From a virus: a stretch of 28,950 nucleotides of DNA. Each line of letters starts with the position of its first letter. Position 1 is the stretch's first letter. The stretch lies in IMG/VR virus record IMGVR_UViG_3300033148_001810, positions 1-28,950 of that record. One strand, 5' to 3'. The notes below the pieces were generated by a model. It was given only the letters and a program-made list of their open reading frames with translations, searched no databases and was not told the DNA's origin. Shown piece after piece: positions 1 through 5,761 of this stretch. A program made the translations under genes and the position numbers.

Positions 1-121
1 TTCCGTCTCCTAGAGCAACCCGTGAGGCTACACCGTAGACATTAATAGCTTGATGGTAGAACTGGATAGTTTTCGCTAACCCATCTCTGTTTAGCAGAAA
101 ATCACGCCTTTCTGTTTCCAT
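1..121 (-). CDS. Hypothetical protein, N-terminal part (cut by window edge)
   Basis: The first 40 codons of a gene that runs off the left edge. It starts METERRDFLL, and a good ribosome binding site (AGGAGAT, 4 bases before the ATG) fixes the start. The visible part is charged at the N-terminus and then helical-looking (AKTIQFYHQAINVYG), with no recognised motif. It is the most downstream visible member of the leftward small-gene operon that begins near 2051. A function cannot be assigned from this fragment. Confidence 0.7.
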   Translation of the reverse strand, partial: METERRDFLLNRDGLAKTIQFYHQAINVYGVASRVALGDG

Positions 122-157
122 CTCTATCTCCTCTTAGACATGTGGGGTTAATCAGGA

Positions 158-325
158 TTATTTTTTAATACATTTCAATACAGGCTTTCTGGATGATTTA
201 TAATTATTTGTATTGTGCTGTATCAGAACCTTTGCTTCCTGACAGGATTTAGCATTAGTGAATTCAATCGACTTGAAATCTCCAGCAGTAAAACCATGTA
301 TCCATATTATTAATATCCACTTCAT
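158..325 (-). CDS. Small hypothetical protein, possibly exported (55 aa)
   Basis: A 55-residue reading frame starting MKWILIIWIHGF and ending KCIKK. The AAGGAGAG upstream supports a start here; an ATG five bases earlier is followed at once by a stop codon in its own frame. The first 12-15 residues are strongly hydrophobic and could be a short signal peptide or membrane anchor. Two cysteines follow (in NAKSCQEAK and LKCIKK). This would fit a small exported or periplasmic phage protein, but the family is not recognised. It sits in the leftward early operon between the 138-aa zinc-finger-like gene and the gene cut by the window edge. Confidence 0.6.
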   Translation of the reverse strand: MKWILIIWIHGFTAGDFKSIEFTNAKSCQEAKVLIQHNTNNYKSSRKPVLKCIKK

Positions 326-361
326 TTCATCTCTCCTTATACCCTTTGACTTTAGATTGAA

Positions 362-778
362 CTACCAAGGCACATCAGCCTTACCGTAACATTCAAATAA
401 TCCGATTTTAATTCTGTGCTTTTCAGTACCATGCCCAGGCGTCCATATTGGGCCTATGAAGTTAATCGTTTTGGCAAAGCTGTAAATTCCATAAGTTCCC
501 TGAGCCTGCCATTCTCTGCATTCATCCCAATGATCACCACCACTTGCAGAAACAGGACAGAATTTCCCATTATCCAACATGATAAATCTGATAGGCCCGC
601 CACATTTAGTGCATTTGTGCCTTTCTGGTTCTGGCACAGGCTTTCCTTTGAAATATCGGGTTGTTTTTACTTTTCCCGGCTTATTGTTATCTTCCCTGAA
701 ATGCTGTTGATTTACGCCTCTTCCTCGTATCGGTTTCTTGCTCATTTCTTTAATCTCTGATTTTGGACATAGTTCCAC
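362..778 (-). CDS. Zinc-finger-like hypothetical phage protein (138 aa)
   Basis: The basic N-terminal half (GRGVNQQHF...KPGKVKTTRYF) is followed by a probable zinc-binding core: CTKCGGPIRF at about residues 56-65, then CPV and HWDEC about 18-30 residues later. The pattern C-x2-C ... C/H ... C resembles small phage proteins that bind zinc and perhaps nucleic acid. The start chosen is GTG at 778, preceded by AAGGAAAGG; an internal ATG (MSKKPIRGRG) 11 codons in is an alternative with a weaker site. The C-terminal 40 residues (GIYSFAKTINFIG...KADVPW) are not recognised. It is part of the leftward early operon. The DNA-binding role is an inference. Confidence 0.7.
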   Translation of the reverse strand: MELCPKSEIKEMSKKPIRGRGVNQQHFREDNNKPGKVKTTRYFKGKPVPEPERHKCTKCGGPIRFIMLDNGKFCPVSASGGDHWDECREWQAQGTYGIYSFAKTINFIGPIWTPGHGTEKHRIKIGLFECYGKADVPW

Positions 779-785
779 CCTTTCC

Positions 786-1085
786 TTAATTGGTACTATA
801 ACCGCCTAAGTTAGGTTCCCTTGCCATGTAAACATAGCCTAGCCAAATAAGCTCACTGGACAGGTGTCGTCCCTTTATTAGTGAGAACTACCGCTTTTTA
901 AAGTCTAGCGTCCGACATAAACCACACAGATACGTTCTGCCGTTGGTATACCCGAAAACGTGGCTCAAATCGTAGGCAATAAAAAAGCCCCTAAAGTAGT
1001 GGTGTTCACACGAGGTACAATGGAACCTCCACCACTCTTTAAGAGCCTTTAAATCATTGTTGTATTGTCGGCTGGTGTGAAACAG
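786..1085 (-). pseudogene. Interrupted Cys-rich reading frame without an ordinary start
   Basis: This 376-base stretch between the genes at 1155 and 778 has no complete gene. One minus frame from 1085 reads 65 codons of protein-like sequence with two CxxC pairs (HCTSCEHH and YLCGLCRTL, about 29 residues apart), like a small zinc ribbon. It then meets a TAG at 888-890 and continues in frame for 33 more codons (..MAREPNLGGYSTN) to TAA at 786, just before the ribosome binding site of the next gene. There is no ATG, GTG or TTG; the first codon after the upstream stop is CTG, three bases after GGAG. It could be a decayed gene, a CTG-started zinc protein, or a chance frame across an RNA hairpin. 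Confidence 0.3.
984..1050 (-). terminator. Large hairpin followed by a T-run
   Basis: The arms 984-1004 and 1030-1050 are imperfect inverted repeats of 21 bases, with GTGGTG/CACCAC at the core. On the minus strand the right-hand arm is followed by TTTTTTATT. An inner hairpin GAGGT-8 bases-ACCTC sits in the loop. The arrangement resembles an intrinsic terminator or structured RNA downstream of the small gene at 1155-1319. It overlaps the Cys-rich reading frame, so only one of the two readings may be meaningful. Confidence 0.45.
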
Positions 1086-1154
1086 TTACTCCGACAAAGT
1101 AATTATAACAATCTATCTATATTAATCAACCCGCATTTATATGGTATGATGGGG

Positions 1155-1319
1155 CTACTTGATCAATTCACATAAAGCATCAAATAATCTGTCAGCTTCT
1201 TTTTTCTCATGGTAAGCAGAGCCTCGGTATCCTTCAGAATCTTCCTCATTATTGAAGACACCATAATCAACCTCAGCCTTAACCCATTCACGAAAAGCTT
1301 CTAATTGTTCAATGTTCAT
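1155..1319 (-). CDS. Small acidic hypothetical protein (54 aa)
   Basis: A 54-residue frame starting MNIEQLEAFREWVKAE, with an excellent ribosome binding site (TAGGAGATAATT-ATG). The protein is acidic and helical-looking, with no cysteine pair and no membrane segment; the end is DRLFDALCELIK. The general look (short, acidic, amphipathic, early operon) is common among phage host-takeover proteins, but no family is recognised and nothing specific can be claimed. It lies downstream of the 48-aa gene, with a hairpin between the two. Confidence 0.65.
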   Translation of the reverse strand: MNIEQLEAFREWVKAEVDYGVFNNEEDSEGYRGSAYHEKKEADRLFDALCELIK

Positions 1320-1330
1320 AATTATCTCCT

Positions 1331-1362
1331 ACCCCGTCTGTGGCCTGTCTGATGGCGGGGGT
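1331..1362 (-). other. Intercistronic hairpin before a ribosome binding site
   Basis: ACCCCG at 1331-1336 can pair with CGGGGGT at 1356-1362 (one bulged G). On the minus strand the hairpin starts at the stop codon of the 48-aa gene and ends directly before the TAGGAG that serves the 54-aa gene. It may protect or punctuate the small-gene transcript. On the plus strand it is followed by TTTATTTT, but no plus-strand gene precedes it. Confidence 0.35.
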
Positions 1363-1509
1363 TTATTTTGATTCAGCCACAATATGTTTAATGGACTCTT
1401 GCACTTTTTCCTCGGTATCTGCCTTTGTTGGAATAAACCAAGTTGAATAGGTCACGCCCCAACTCTCTCCATCCAAAAACGCTTTCCTGATAATTTCTTC
1501 TGTAGTCAT
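1363..1509 (-). CDS. Small hypothetical protein (48 aa)
   Basis: A 48-residue frame starting MTTEEIIRKAFLDGE and ending HIVAESK, preceded by AAAGGAGAAGAGAT, a strong ribosome binding site. The opening segment (EEIIRKAFLDGESWG) resembles the start of small phage proteins built on a short helix and a WGVTYSTWF strand. No catalytic or binding motif is visible. It lies in the leftward early operon between the 115-aa and 54-aa genes. Confidence 0.65.
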   Translation of the reverse strand: MTTEEIIRKAFLDGESWGVTYSTWFIPTKADTEEKVQESIKHIVAESK

Positions 1510-1530
1510 ATCTCTTCTCCTTTAGGTACG

Positions 1531-1680
1531 TTACCTAGCCCGTAGTTTCTTTGCAAACGCCCGTACGGCCTCTGCATCCTGTGTTATAATGAATCAAGTC
1601 CTTACAAGCATCTTATTCCAGAAGCCGTATCTTGGCGGCGGTAAGCTCTGCAATAGGCCGTCAATCGAGTATTGGCGCAG
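1531..1680 (-). other. Gap with a short interrupted reading frame
   Basis: The 194 bases between the genes at 1704 and 1509 hold no complete gene. One minus frame from CTG at 1680 reads 28 codons (SIDGLLQSLPPPRYGFW...), meets TGA at 1594-1596, then reads 20 codons ending ITQDAEAVRAFAKKLRAR and TAA at 1531, just before the next ribosome binding site. Open runs of 28 and 20 codons are expected by chance, so this is recorded as a possible gene remnant only. Confidence 0.2.
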
Positions 1681-1683
1681 TTA

Positions 1684-1703
1684 CCCCTCTGAAATATGAG
1701 GGG
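1684..1703 (-). other. Perfect hairpin directly after a stop codon
   Basis: CCCCTC (1684-1689) and GAGGGG (1698-1703) form a perfect 6-bp stem with an 8-base loop. On the minus strand it follows the TAG of the 115-aa gene with no gap. No T-run follows, so it is more likely an mRNA-stability or translation element than an intrinsic terminator. Confidence 0.45.
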
Positions 1704-2051
1704 CTATTTAAGATCATCCAAATCCACTTTAATAGTCTTCTTGCCATCGTTTAGTCTGCTTATGGTGATAGGGTCTGCTTGGGGTGCCTTAAGGCTATCC
1801 ATCAATTCGTTAAAGGTGAAGTCTGAGGGGCGCTTGCGTAAGGATGATTCTTTCCACACGCCGACAATATCGGGTCTAGGCTCTGGCTCGACTTTATATC
1901 TCCATGCCTTTTCTAAATGCTCTCCAGTGATAGAATCAACCGCTGTTGTGAAGTATTTAGCCACAACAGTTACTTCGGCCAAATTTACATCGGGATAATC
2001 CAAACTCAAAACTAGCACATCTTCGCCTACTGCAAACTTTGGATAACTCAT
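1704..2051 (-). CDS. Hypothetical phage protein (115 aa)
   Basis: The first gene of the leftward early operon. It starts MSYPKFAVGEDVLVLS, with an almost ideal ribosome binding site (AGGAGGTGATGAG-ATG). The N-terminal half looks like a small beta-barrel (FAVGEDVLVL, LAEVTVVAKYF, AWRYKVEPE), in the style of SH3-like domains. The C-terminal part (SSLRKRPSDFTFNELMDSL...) is basic and helical. No family is recognised with confidence. The plus-strand frame over the same bases lacks a ribosome binding site and was discarded. Being first in its operon, it is probably strongly expressed. Confidence 0.75.
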   Translation of the reverse strand: MSYPKFAVGEDVLVLSLDYPDVNLAEVTVVAKYFTTAVDSITGEHLEKAWRYKVEPEPRPDIVGVWKESSLRKRPSDFTFNELMDSLKAPQADPITISRLNDGKKTIKVDLDDLK

Positions 2052-2177
2052 CTCATCACCTCCTAGTAAGGGTACAAGTATCGTATATTACTCTCGGTAA
2101 GTCGCATTAAATTGGCTTGGGGTGGTATCAAAACAAACGAATTCACAGGCTTTAATTCCTTTGCTAATGTTAGCCAC
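2052..2177. promoter_or_regulatory. Divergent intergenic region between the two early operons
   Basis: The leftward operon starts at 2051 and the rightward row of genes at about 2178, so both early promoters should lie here or just inside. A loose sigma70-like pair on the plus strand is TTCACA and TAATGT with 17 bases between them, close to 2142-2170. No convincing consensus pair was found for the leftward direction. The assignment rests mainly on gene orientation. Confidence 0.4.
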
Positions 2178-2429
2178 ATGGAAAACAAAACCGAATGCGG
2201 CAAATGTAAGAATTTCAGATTATATCTAGGAGCTAAATATGATGGGTTCTGCACAGCTAAAGCAGGTAGCGGGATACTCAGTTACTCGCTCATTAAGGGA
2301 TGCAAGAAGTCTAAAGCTATTACATCCACTGTGTATGCCGAACCATCACCTAGACGATGCAAAGAAATCCCTGCTCCTAAAGTACAACAACGGGGATTTA
2401 TTTACAGAATACGACATTTATTTGATTAA
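2178..2429 (+). CDS. Small Cys-rich, zinc-binding-like phage protein (83 aa)
   Basis: From the ATG at 2178 the protein reads MENKTECGKCKNFRLYLG and has four well-placed cysteines: C-x2-C near the N-terminus, GFCTAK, and LIKGCKK. This spacing matches small phage proteins thought to bind one zinc ion. An in-frame TTG at 2112 would add 22 residues. Neither start has a clear ribosome binding site, so the start is uncertain. The C-terminal 35 residues (SPRRCKEIPAPKVQQ...) overlap another same-strand frame (2335-2454), so one of the two tails may not be translated. Confidence 0.55.
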   Translation: MENKTECGKCKNFRLYLGAKYDGFCTAKAGSGILSYSLIKGCKKSKAITSTVYAEPSPRRCKEIPAPKVQQRGFIYRIRHLFD

Positions 2430-2454
2430 CGTACTTATTGAGGTGGGAATATGA
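2335..2454 (+). CDS. Very small hypothetical protein overlapping its neighbour (39 aa)
   Basis: A frame starting MPNHHLDDAKKSLLLKYNN and ending YLINVLIEVGI. Its TGA lies inside the ATGA that starts the next gene at 2451, the usual arrangement for translational coupling in this operon. The composition is protein-like (acidic N-terminal helix, hydrophobic C-terminal helix). It overlaps 95 bases of the Cys-rich gene in another frame and has no ribosome binding site of its own. It could also be the true tail of a frameshifted product starting upstream at 2239. Confidence 0.35.
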   Translation: MPNHHLDDAKKSLLLKYNNGDLFTEYDIYLINVLIEVGI

Positions 2455-2648
2455 AAGCGACTGAAATGATTTACATCGACAGACTTGATTTAAGTGTGAA
2501 TATCGCTGTTGATTTTGATGATGTTAAACAAGCTTATGAGCTTACTATTGAAGGCGGCGAATGGTACTTGACCGAAAAAGAACTTAACCAGATTAGCAAT
2601 CTAATAAACAAAATGAAAAAAGTACACAAGACTCGGCAAATCCCATGA
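2451..2648 (+). CDS. Small hypothetical protein (65 aa)
   Basis: A 65-residue frame starting MKATEMIYIDRLDLSVN, with GAGGTGGGAAT before the ATG as ribosome binding site and an ATGA overlap with the frame upstream. The first half looks like a beta-hairpin (IYIDRLDLSVNIAVDFDD), then a strand (AYELTIEGGEWYL) and a helix (EKELNQISNLINKM). No known motif is seen. Its stop (TGA) overlaps the ATG of the 100-aa gene, consistent with an early polycistronic unit. Confidence 0.65.
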   Translation: MKATEMIYIDRLDLSVNIAVDFDDVKQAYELTIEGGEWYLTEKELNQISNLINKMKKVHKTRQIP

Positions 2649-2947
2649 GCCTTAGCAGATTAGACGCATTACAGATAACACAAGGATTAACTATGAGCGG
2701 TATAGATACACAAATGGTAAAAAGGCAGTTTCTCGGCAAAGATGTCGAGCTGAGAGTTAAATACATCTACCACAAGGCTATAGGGGCCACTGAAAGCCCC
2801 GCAGAGGACGCAAGAGCAGAGATCATATCTATCTCGACCATTCACTTCGTCCCAGATTGGATAGCTCACAAGCAGTATAAGGAGCTTGCAGTATCGGATG
2901 AGGAATTGGAATCAATTGAAGAAGAAATTTTAGATAGCTTGTTATGA
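2645..2947 (+). CDS. Acidic hypothetical protein (100 aa)
   Basis: The longest frame starts with the ATGA overlap at 2645. A second ATG at 2693 (MSGIDTQMVKRQF) has a better ribosome binding site (AAGGA, 6 bases before it), so an 84-residue product is possible. The middle contains strands (DVELRVKYIYHKA and AEIISISTIHFV), and the end is a highly acidic helix (SDEELESIEEEILDSLL). This reads like a small alpha/beta fold with an acidic tail, possibly a protein-binding surface. No family is recognised. Confidence 0.65.
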   Translation: MSLSRLDALQITQGLTMSGIDTQMVKRQFLGKDVELRVKYIYHKAIGATESPAEDARAEIISISTIHFVPDWIAHKQYKELAVSDEELESIEEEILDSLL

Positions 2948-2970
2948 GCTGAATACCGGGAGAAATTAAA

Positions 2971-3225
2971 TTGATTAAACTTAACGATAAATTCAAAGCT
3001 AAGCACGATGGCCGCCAGTGGGTATTGTACGAAACCTATATGGGCAAAGGTAAGGATAAGCAGCCAAAGGAGCAGGTTAGAGAGTCTTACCACTCCAGCT
3101 TACGTCAGGCATGTCAAAAGGTTGTAGATGTCTCTGCTGCAAGCTGTGGTGATGCTGAGATGATTATTAACATGCTGAACAAAGCAGGATGGGTGCTTGA
3201 GGGTAAAGCAAGGGGATACTTGTGA
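2971..3225 (+). CDS. DUF5405-like small phage protein (84 aa)
   Basis: It starts at TTG (read as MIKLNDKFKAKHDGRQWVLY) with GGGAGAAATTAAA before it. The pattern of an N-terminal I-x-L-N-D-K-F, a K-x-D-x2-x-W-V-L-Y strand and a central S-Y-H-S-S-L-R-Q-A helix resembles DUF5405-type phage proteins, whose role is unknown; the match is by memory of the pattern only. The last residues (AGWVLEGKARGYL) are followed by a TGA that overlaps the GTG of the next gene. Confidence 0.65.
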   Translation: MIKLNDKFKAKHDGRQWVLYETYMGKGKDKQPKEQVRESYHSSLRQACQKVVDVSAASCGDAEMIINMLNKAGWVLEGKARGYL

Positions 3226-3362
3226 GCTTATGGTGGATATACCCAATACTGGGTCTAGCGGTATCAATTGTGCTTTATAAGCTGGCTAAGTCTGCGCCTA
3301 TTGAAGACGAACACGCCTCAATGTACCTAGATGGGTGGGACGAGGACAGGGAGGACTTATGA
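3222..3362 (+). CDS. Small single-span membrane protein (46 aa)
   Basis: A 46-residue frame starting GTG-AGC-TTA-TGG, overlapping the previous stop as GTGA. Residues 3-19 (LWWIYPILGLAVSIVLY) form a clear membrane-spanning helix. The tail is strongly acidic (APIEDEHASM...DGWDEDREDL) and probably cytoplasmic or periplasmic depending on orientation; the lysines just after the helix favour a cytoplasmic tail. Early small membrane proteins of phages often act in superinfection exclusion or inhibit host membrane enzymes, but nothing here identifies a target. Confidence 0.55.
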   Translation: MSLWWIYPILGLAVSIVLYKLAKSAPIEDEHASMYLDGWDEDREDL

Positions 3363-3562
3363 GCAAAGTTTTATGGGATAAAACGGGTTCTGATGGCCTG
3401 CAAGCCTGATGAATTACGCGACTTGTTGCTAACGGTAAAGGCATGTTTAATGTGAATCCCTTGCAGGGGCGAAGCAAAAAGCAAGCAATAACTTATTACT
3501 GCTAACGAGTGGATAATAAAGGTCGAGTCCACTATATCCCGCCTATTAAAAGGAAATTGTGA
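3359..3562 (+). pseudogene. Broken small gene with three in-frame stops
   Basis: The frame starts with an ATGA overlap with the upstream stop (MSKVLWDKTGSDGLQA). It hits TGA TGA at 3407-3412, then continues for 30 codons (ITRLVANGKGMFNVN...) to TAA at 3503-3505, then 18 codons (RVDNKGRVHYIPPIKRKL) to TGA at 3560, which overlaps the next ATG as TGATG. Both ends are coupled exactly like the intact neighbours, and the translated pieces look protein-like. This suggests a decayed gene. The open runs alone are short enough to occur by chance. No other frame here holds a gene longer than about 20 codons. Confidence 0.35.
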
Positions 3563-3729
3563 TGAGCAAAATTATGAATCAGATGTTCCTTGGCAGTAAG
3601 CTAGATACCGATTTTAACGAGATATTTTGCGATACTGTTATCGAGGATTTACCTGAAAAAGAGTATAATGAACAGCTAGAAGAATTTGGCGATAATGCCA
3701 ATAAAGCCGGGGAAATACCCCCATTTTAA
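3562..3729 (+). CDS. Small acidic hypothetical protein (55 aa)
   Basis: A 55-residue frame starting MSKIMNQMFLGSKLDTDF, with AAAAGGAAATTG before the ATG and a TGATG overlap upstream. It is very acidic (DTVIEDLPEKEYNEQLEEFGDN) and ends in KAGEIPPF. The composition fits a small soluble helical protein. It is the last gene before the recognisable replication-type gene at 3758 and may be co-translated with it. No known motif is visible. Confidence 0.6.
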   Translation: MSKIMNQMFLGSKLDTDFNEIFCDTVIEDLPEKEYNEQLEEFGDNANKAGEIPPF

Positions 3730-3757
3730 CGTTGGGCTAACCAACAAAGGAACCACA

Positions 3758-4357
3758 ATGAAAGCACCACAAAACAACTCTGGTAATGATTTTGAAAAGC
3801 ACCCGTCAGGATGGGCGCTCGGAGTCTGTACACGGATAATCGATGTAGGCACTCACTGGAATGATCAGAAGCAGAAAGACCAGCGCAAAATAATGGTCGT
3901 GTTTGAGTCTGAGAAATTAATGGATGAAGGTGAATTTAAAGGACAACCTTTCTTATTGTTCAATAATTTCAACTACTCCATGTATCAAAACTCCATGCTT
4001 TGTCAGTTTATCGAAGATTGGTTAGGCCAGCGATTCTCAGAGCAATCAGAAGCGGATAACTTTGATCTATCCACGCTGATTGGAAAGCAGGCATTTATGA
4101 ACATTGTCCACAATGACAAGTATGTGAATGTCCAGACCATCGGCCCGGTTCCAGATGGAATGACCGCTCCAACGCCTAAAGGCGATCTTATCTTAATTGA
4201 TCAGGACGACTTAGAACCTGCAATGGTTGAGAAATTAACTGACAAGATGAAAGAGCGGGTTATGGGATCAAAGGAACGGACAGGGCCAAAACCTGATACA
4301 ACCGTTACCGAGCAGCATGACGAACGGAATCCGCCAGCATCTAACTACGATCAATAG
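3758..4357 (+). CDS. Phage replication protein, NGO0469-like (199 aa)
   Basis: The start chosen is the ATG at 3758 (MKAPQNNSGNDF) because AAAGGAACC precedes it; the frame is open from 3686, but those codons overlap the previous gene. Conserved pattern: an N-terminal strand pair GVCTRIIDVGT (21-31), DQRKIMVVFESE (41-52), PFLLFNNFNYSM (64-75), a long helix with FIEDWLGQRF (84-93), then FDLSTLIGKQAFMNIVHN (102-119) and a final strand. This order is typical of phage proteins annotated as replication initiation protein, NGO0469 family, which look OB-fold-like and sit near Gp157-type and recombination genes. The tail (150-199) is polar and probably disordered. A single-strand DNA role is inferred from family context. 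Confidence 0.7.
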   Translation: MKAPQNNSGNDFEKHPSGWALGVCTRIIDVGTHWNDQKQKDQRKIMVVFESEKLMDEGEFKGQPFLLFNNFNYSMYQNSMLCQFIEDWLGQRFSEQSEADNFDLSTLIGKQAFMNIVHNDKYVNVQTIGPVPDGMTAPTPKGDLILIDQDDLEPAMVEKLTDKMKERVMGSKERTGPKPDTTVTEQHDERNPPASNYDQ

Positions 4358-4365
4358 CCGAGGCG

Positions 4366-4381
4366 CTCCCCGAAAGGGGAG
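4366..4381 (+). promoter_or_regulatory. GNRA hairpin holding the ribosome binding site of the next gene
   Basis: CTCCCC-GAAA-GGGGAG forms a perfect 6-bp stem with a GNRA tetraloop, 8 bases after the stop of the NGO0469-like gene. The right arm GGGGAG is the only Shine-Dalgarno-like sequence before the ATG at 4391 (9 bases away), so the hairpin would hide it. This may tune translation of the Gp157-like gene or couple it to the gene upstream. Confidence 0.5.
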
Positions 4382-4390
4382 TGATTTACT

Positions 4391-4870
4391 ATGAAATTAT
4401 ACGAATTATCAGCCCAATATGATCAAGCTCTAGCTAATCTTTCGGATATGGACTTACCTGCTGAGGTTGTTGACGACACCTTAGAGGCTCTGTCAGGCGA
4501 GATCGAAGAAAAGGCTATCAACGTAGCGAAGTACTATGAAAACCTCTTAGCTGACGCTACAGCTATCAAGGAAGCTGAATCTAAGATGGCTGCAAGACGT
4601 AAAGTTATCGAGAAGCGGGCTGCAAGTCTTAAATCTTACCTGAAAGCCAATATGGAGAGGACAGGTATTACTGAAATTTCATGCCCATACTTCGTGGTCA
4701 AAGTTAAAAAGAATCCTCCAAAAGTGGTGGTCGATGATTTAGAGGCAATACCGCTTGAATTTAAGAAGGAGGTTCCTGCTGTCTGGAGGGCTGACTTACC
4801 AGCGATTAAGAAAGCGGGCGGCTGTACTGGAGCGAGAATCGAACAAGACACAAGGATAGATATCAAATGA
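4391..4870 (+). CDS. Gp157-like phage protein (159 aa)
   Basis: This matches the Sipho_Gp157 pattern: a helical N-terminus (KLYELSAQYDQALANL), a long charged helix to about residue 95 that includes EEKAINVAKYYENLLAD and the K/R-rich KMAARRKVIEKRA (65-77), then a compact C-terminal strand region with VKVKKNPPKVVV (103-114). The K-x-N-P-P-K/S-V box is the hallmark I rely on. Gp157 proteins have been linked to phage resistance in streptococci, and in many phages they lie beside single-strand DNA-binding or recombination genes, as here. The exact biochemical activity is unknown. Its likely ribosome binding site lies in the hairpin upstream. Confidence 0.75.
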   Translation: MKLYELSAQYDQALANLSDMDLPAEVVDDTLEALSGEIEEKAINVAKYYENLLADATAIKEAESKMAARRKVIEKRAASLKSYLKANMERTGITEISCPYFVVKVKKNPPKVVVDDLEAIPLEFKKEVPAVWRADLPAIKKAGGCTGARIEQDTRIDIK

Positions 4871-5034
4871 AAATGCTACGAAAGCTAATCAATTTCCTAC
4901 TCAGCACCCCCTCATGGGGGCCAGCAGAGATGATGTCAACAGAGTTAAAGCCTAACCGTGGGCCTATGTGCCGAAGGTATACGGGCGCTGAATTAGCCGA
5001 TTGGCGCAGGATGATGATTAAGAATTATGGATAG
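4867..5034 (+). CDS. Small basic hypothetical protein (55 aa)
   Basis: It starts with an ATGA overlap with the Gp157-like gene and reads MKMLRKLINFLLSTPSWGP, ending in IKNYG. The N-terminus is basic and hydrophobic, like a short signal or amphipathic helix, and the C-terminal part (CRRYTGAELADWRRMM) is basic. Its TAG lies inside the first codons of the next gene (8-base overlap). No family is recognised. Confidence 0.55.
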   Translation: MKMLRKLINFLLSTPSWGPAEMMSTELKPNRGPMCRRYTGAELADWRRMMIKNYG

Positions 5035-5245
5035 CAAATCAGAAATATACCGGCAGAAGGTGCTGCGTGGGGAGAATCCGAGGACTGAGGCTAAACCCCT
5101 CTATACCATGCAAGAAGCCGAGCGGAAGGTGGTGGAGAAGATATTGGCGCACCCGCACGAGTTAAAAATCCAGAAGTGGACTCCGGGTTTAACTTGGCTG
5201 GACTGCAATTACGTTGACGAGATACTGGCAATTTTAAATGAATAG
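5027..5245 (+). CDS. Hypothetical protein (72 aa)
   Basis: A 72-residue frame starting MDSKSEIYRQKVLRGE, coupled to the previous gene by an 8-base overlap. It is charged, with probable helices at EAERKVVEKILAHPH and VDEILAILNE and a central WTPGLTWLDCNY. It may be a small all-alpha protein. No binding motif is visible. Its end overlaps the start of the 69-aa gene (ATGAATAG), continuing the chain of coupled small genes. Confidence 0.6.
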   Translation: MDSKSEIYRQKVLRGENPRTEAKPLYTMQEAERKVVEKILAHPHELKIQKWTPGLTWLDCNYVDEILAILNE

Positions 5246-5447
5246 CCTCTGCACATTGTTATTCCTACTAGCCCCGCCAGGATGGACAACTGGAGACGCT
5301 GATTTAGACTGCATGATGTACCTACAGCAACTGGAAGCCGCAAGCAGAGAGGACAGAATAACGACCTGCTGTGTTAACGGATACACTGAACGTAGAAACT
5401 GGCCTCACCGCAATAGACCTGAGATGTCTTATGTGGGCCTTGAATAG
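5238..5447 (+). CDS. Small hypothetical, possibly exported protein (69 aa)
   Basis: It starts by overlapping the previous stop (ATGAATAG) and reads MNSLCTLLFLLAPPGW. The first 12 residues are hydrophobic and could be a short signal peptide, though no clear cleavage site or lipobox is seen. Cysteines occur at DLDCMM and TTCCVNG, which would suit an oxidising compartment. No separate ribosome binding site is present, so expression would depend on coupling. Function unknown. Confidence 0.5.
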   Translation: MNSLCTLLFLLAPPGWTTGDADLDCMMYLQQLEAASREDRITTCCVNGYTERRNWPHRNRPEMSYVGLE

Positions 5448-5456
5448 GAGATAATA

Positions 5457-5705
5457 ATGAATAATATTGAAATAGATTTTGGTAATGATGGGTTTAAGAT
5501 AAGCGCGGAACTAAAGTTGGACGGCAATATGTGGTGCGTTGGCATTGGCCTCAATTTGCAGGAAGGACTTCATGCGTTTGATAAATACCCCGCCACAGCG
5601 ATATATAATTTTAAGGCTGCGTTTAGAAACTACACCCCAAGCAAGGTATCTGAAATCCCCCAGCTTGAAGGGACAAGGGAATCGCTGGCTAAACTGAAGG
5701 TATAA
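5457..5705 (+). CDS. Small conserved-looking phage protein (82 aa)
   Basis: A strong ribosome binding site (AGGAGATAATA) precedes MNNIEIDFGNDGFKIS. The protein reads as a beta-rich domain (FKISAELKLDGNMWCVGIGLN) followed by an amphipathic helix (PATAIYNFKAAFRNY). This strand-strand-helix layout is seen in many small phage early proteins annotated only as hypothetical. The tail (SEIPQLEGTRESLAKLKV) is polar. No function can be proposed. Confidence 0.65.
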   Translation: MNNIEIDFGNDGFKISAELKLDGNMWCVGIGLNLQEGLHAFDKYPATAIYNFKAAFRNYTPSKVSEIPQLEGTRESLAKLKV

Positions 5706-5761
5706 CAACCAAGACACATAGACCTGTATTGAATGAGTCGGGGAAGTATTAGGAGGTTGAG

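Noticed and set aside
416-760. Plus-strand 114-aa frame opposite the zinc-finger-like gene
   Set aside because: No ribosome binding site, composition not protein-like, and it lies antisense to a frame with Cys/His pattern and good start.
1696-1998. Plus-strand 100-aa frame opposite the 115-aa early gene
   Set aside because: The minus-strand gene has an ideal ribosome binding site; this one has none and reads as a Ser/Leu-rich shadow.
3359-3562. Stop-codon reassignment to explain interrupted frames
   Set aside because: TGA, TAA and TAG all serve as genuine ends of neighbouring genes, often overlapping the next start codon, so none is likely to be recoded.
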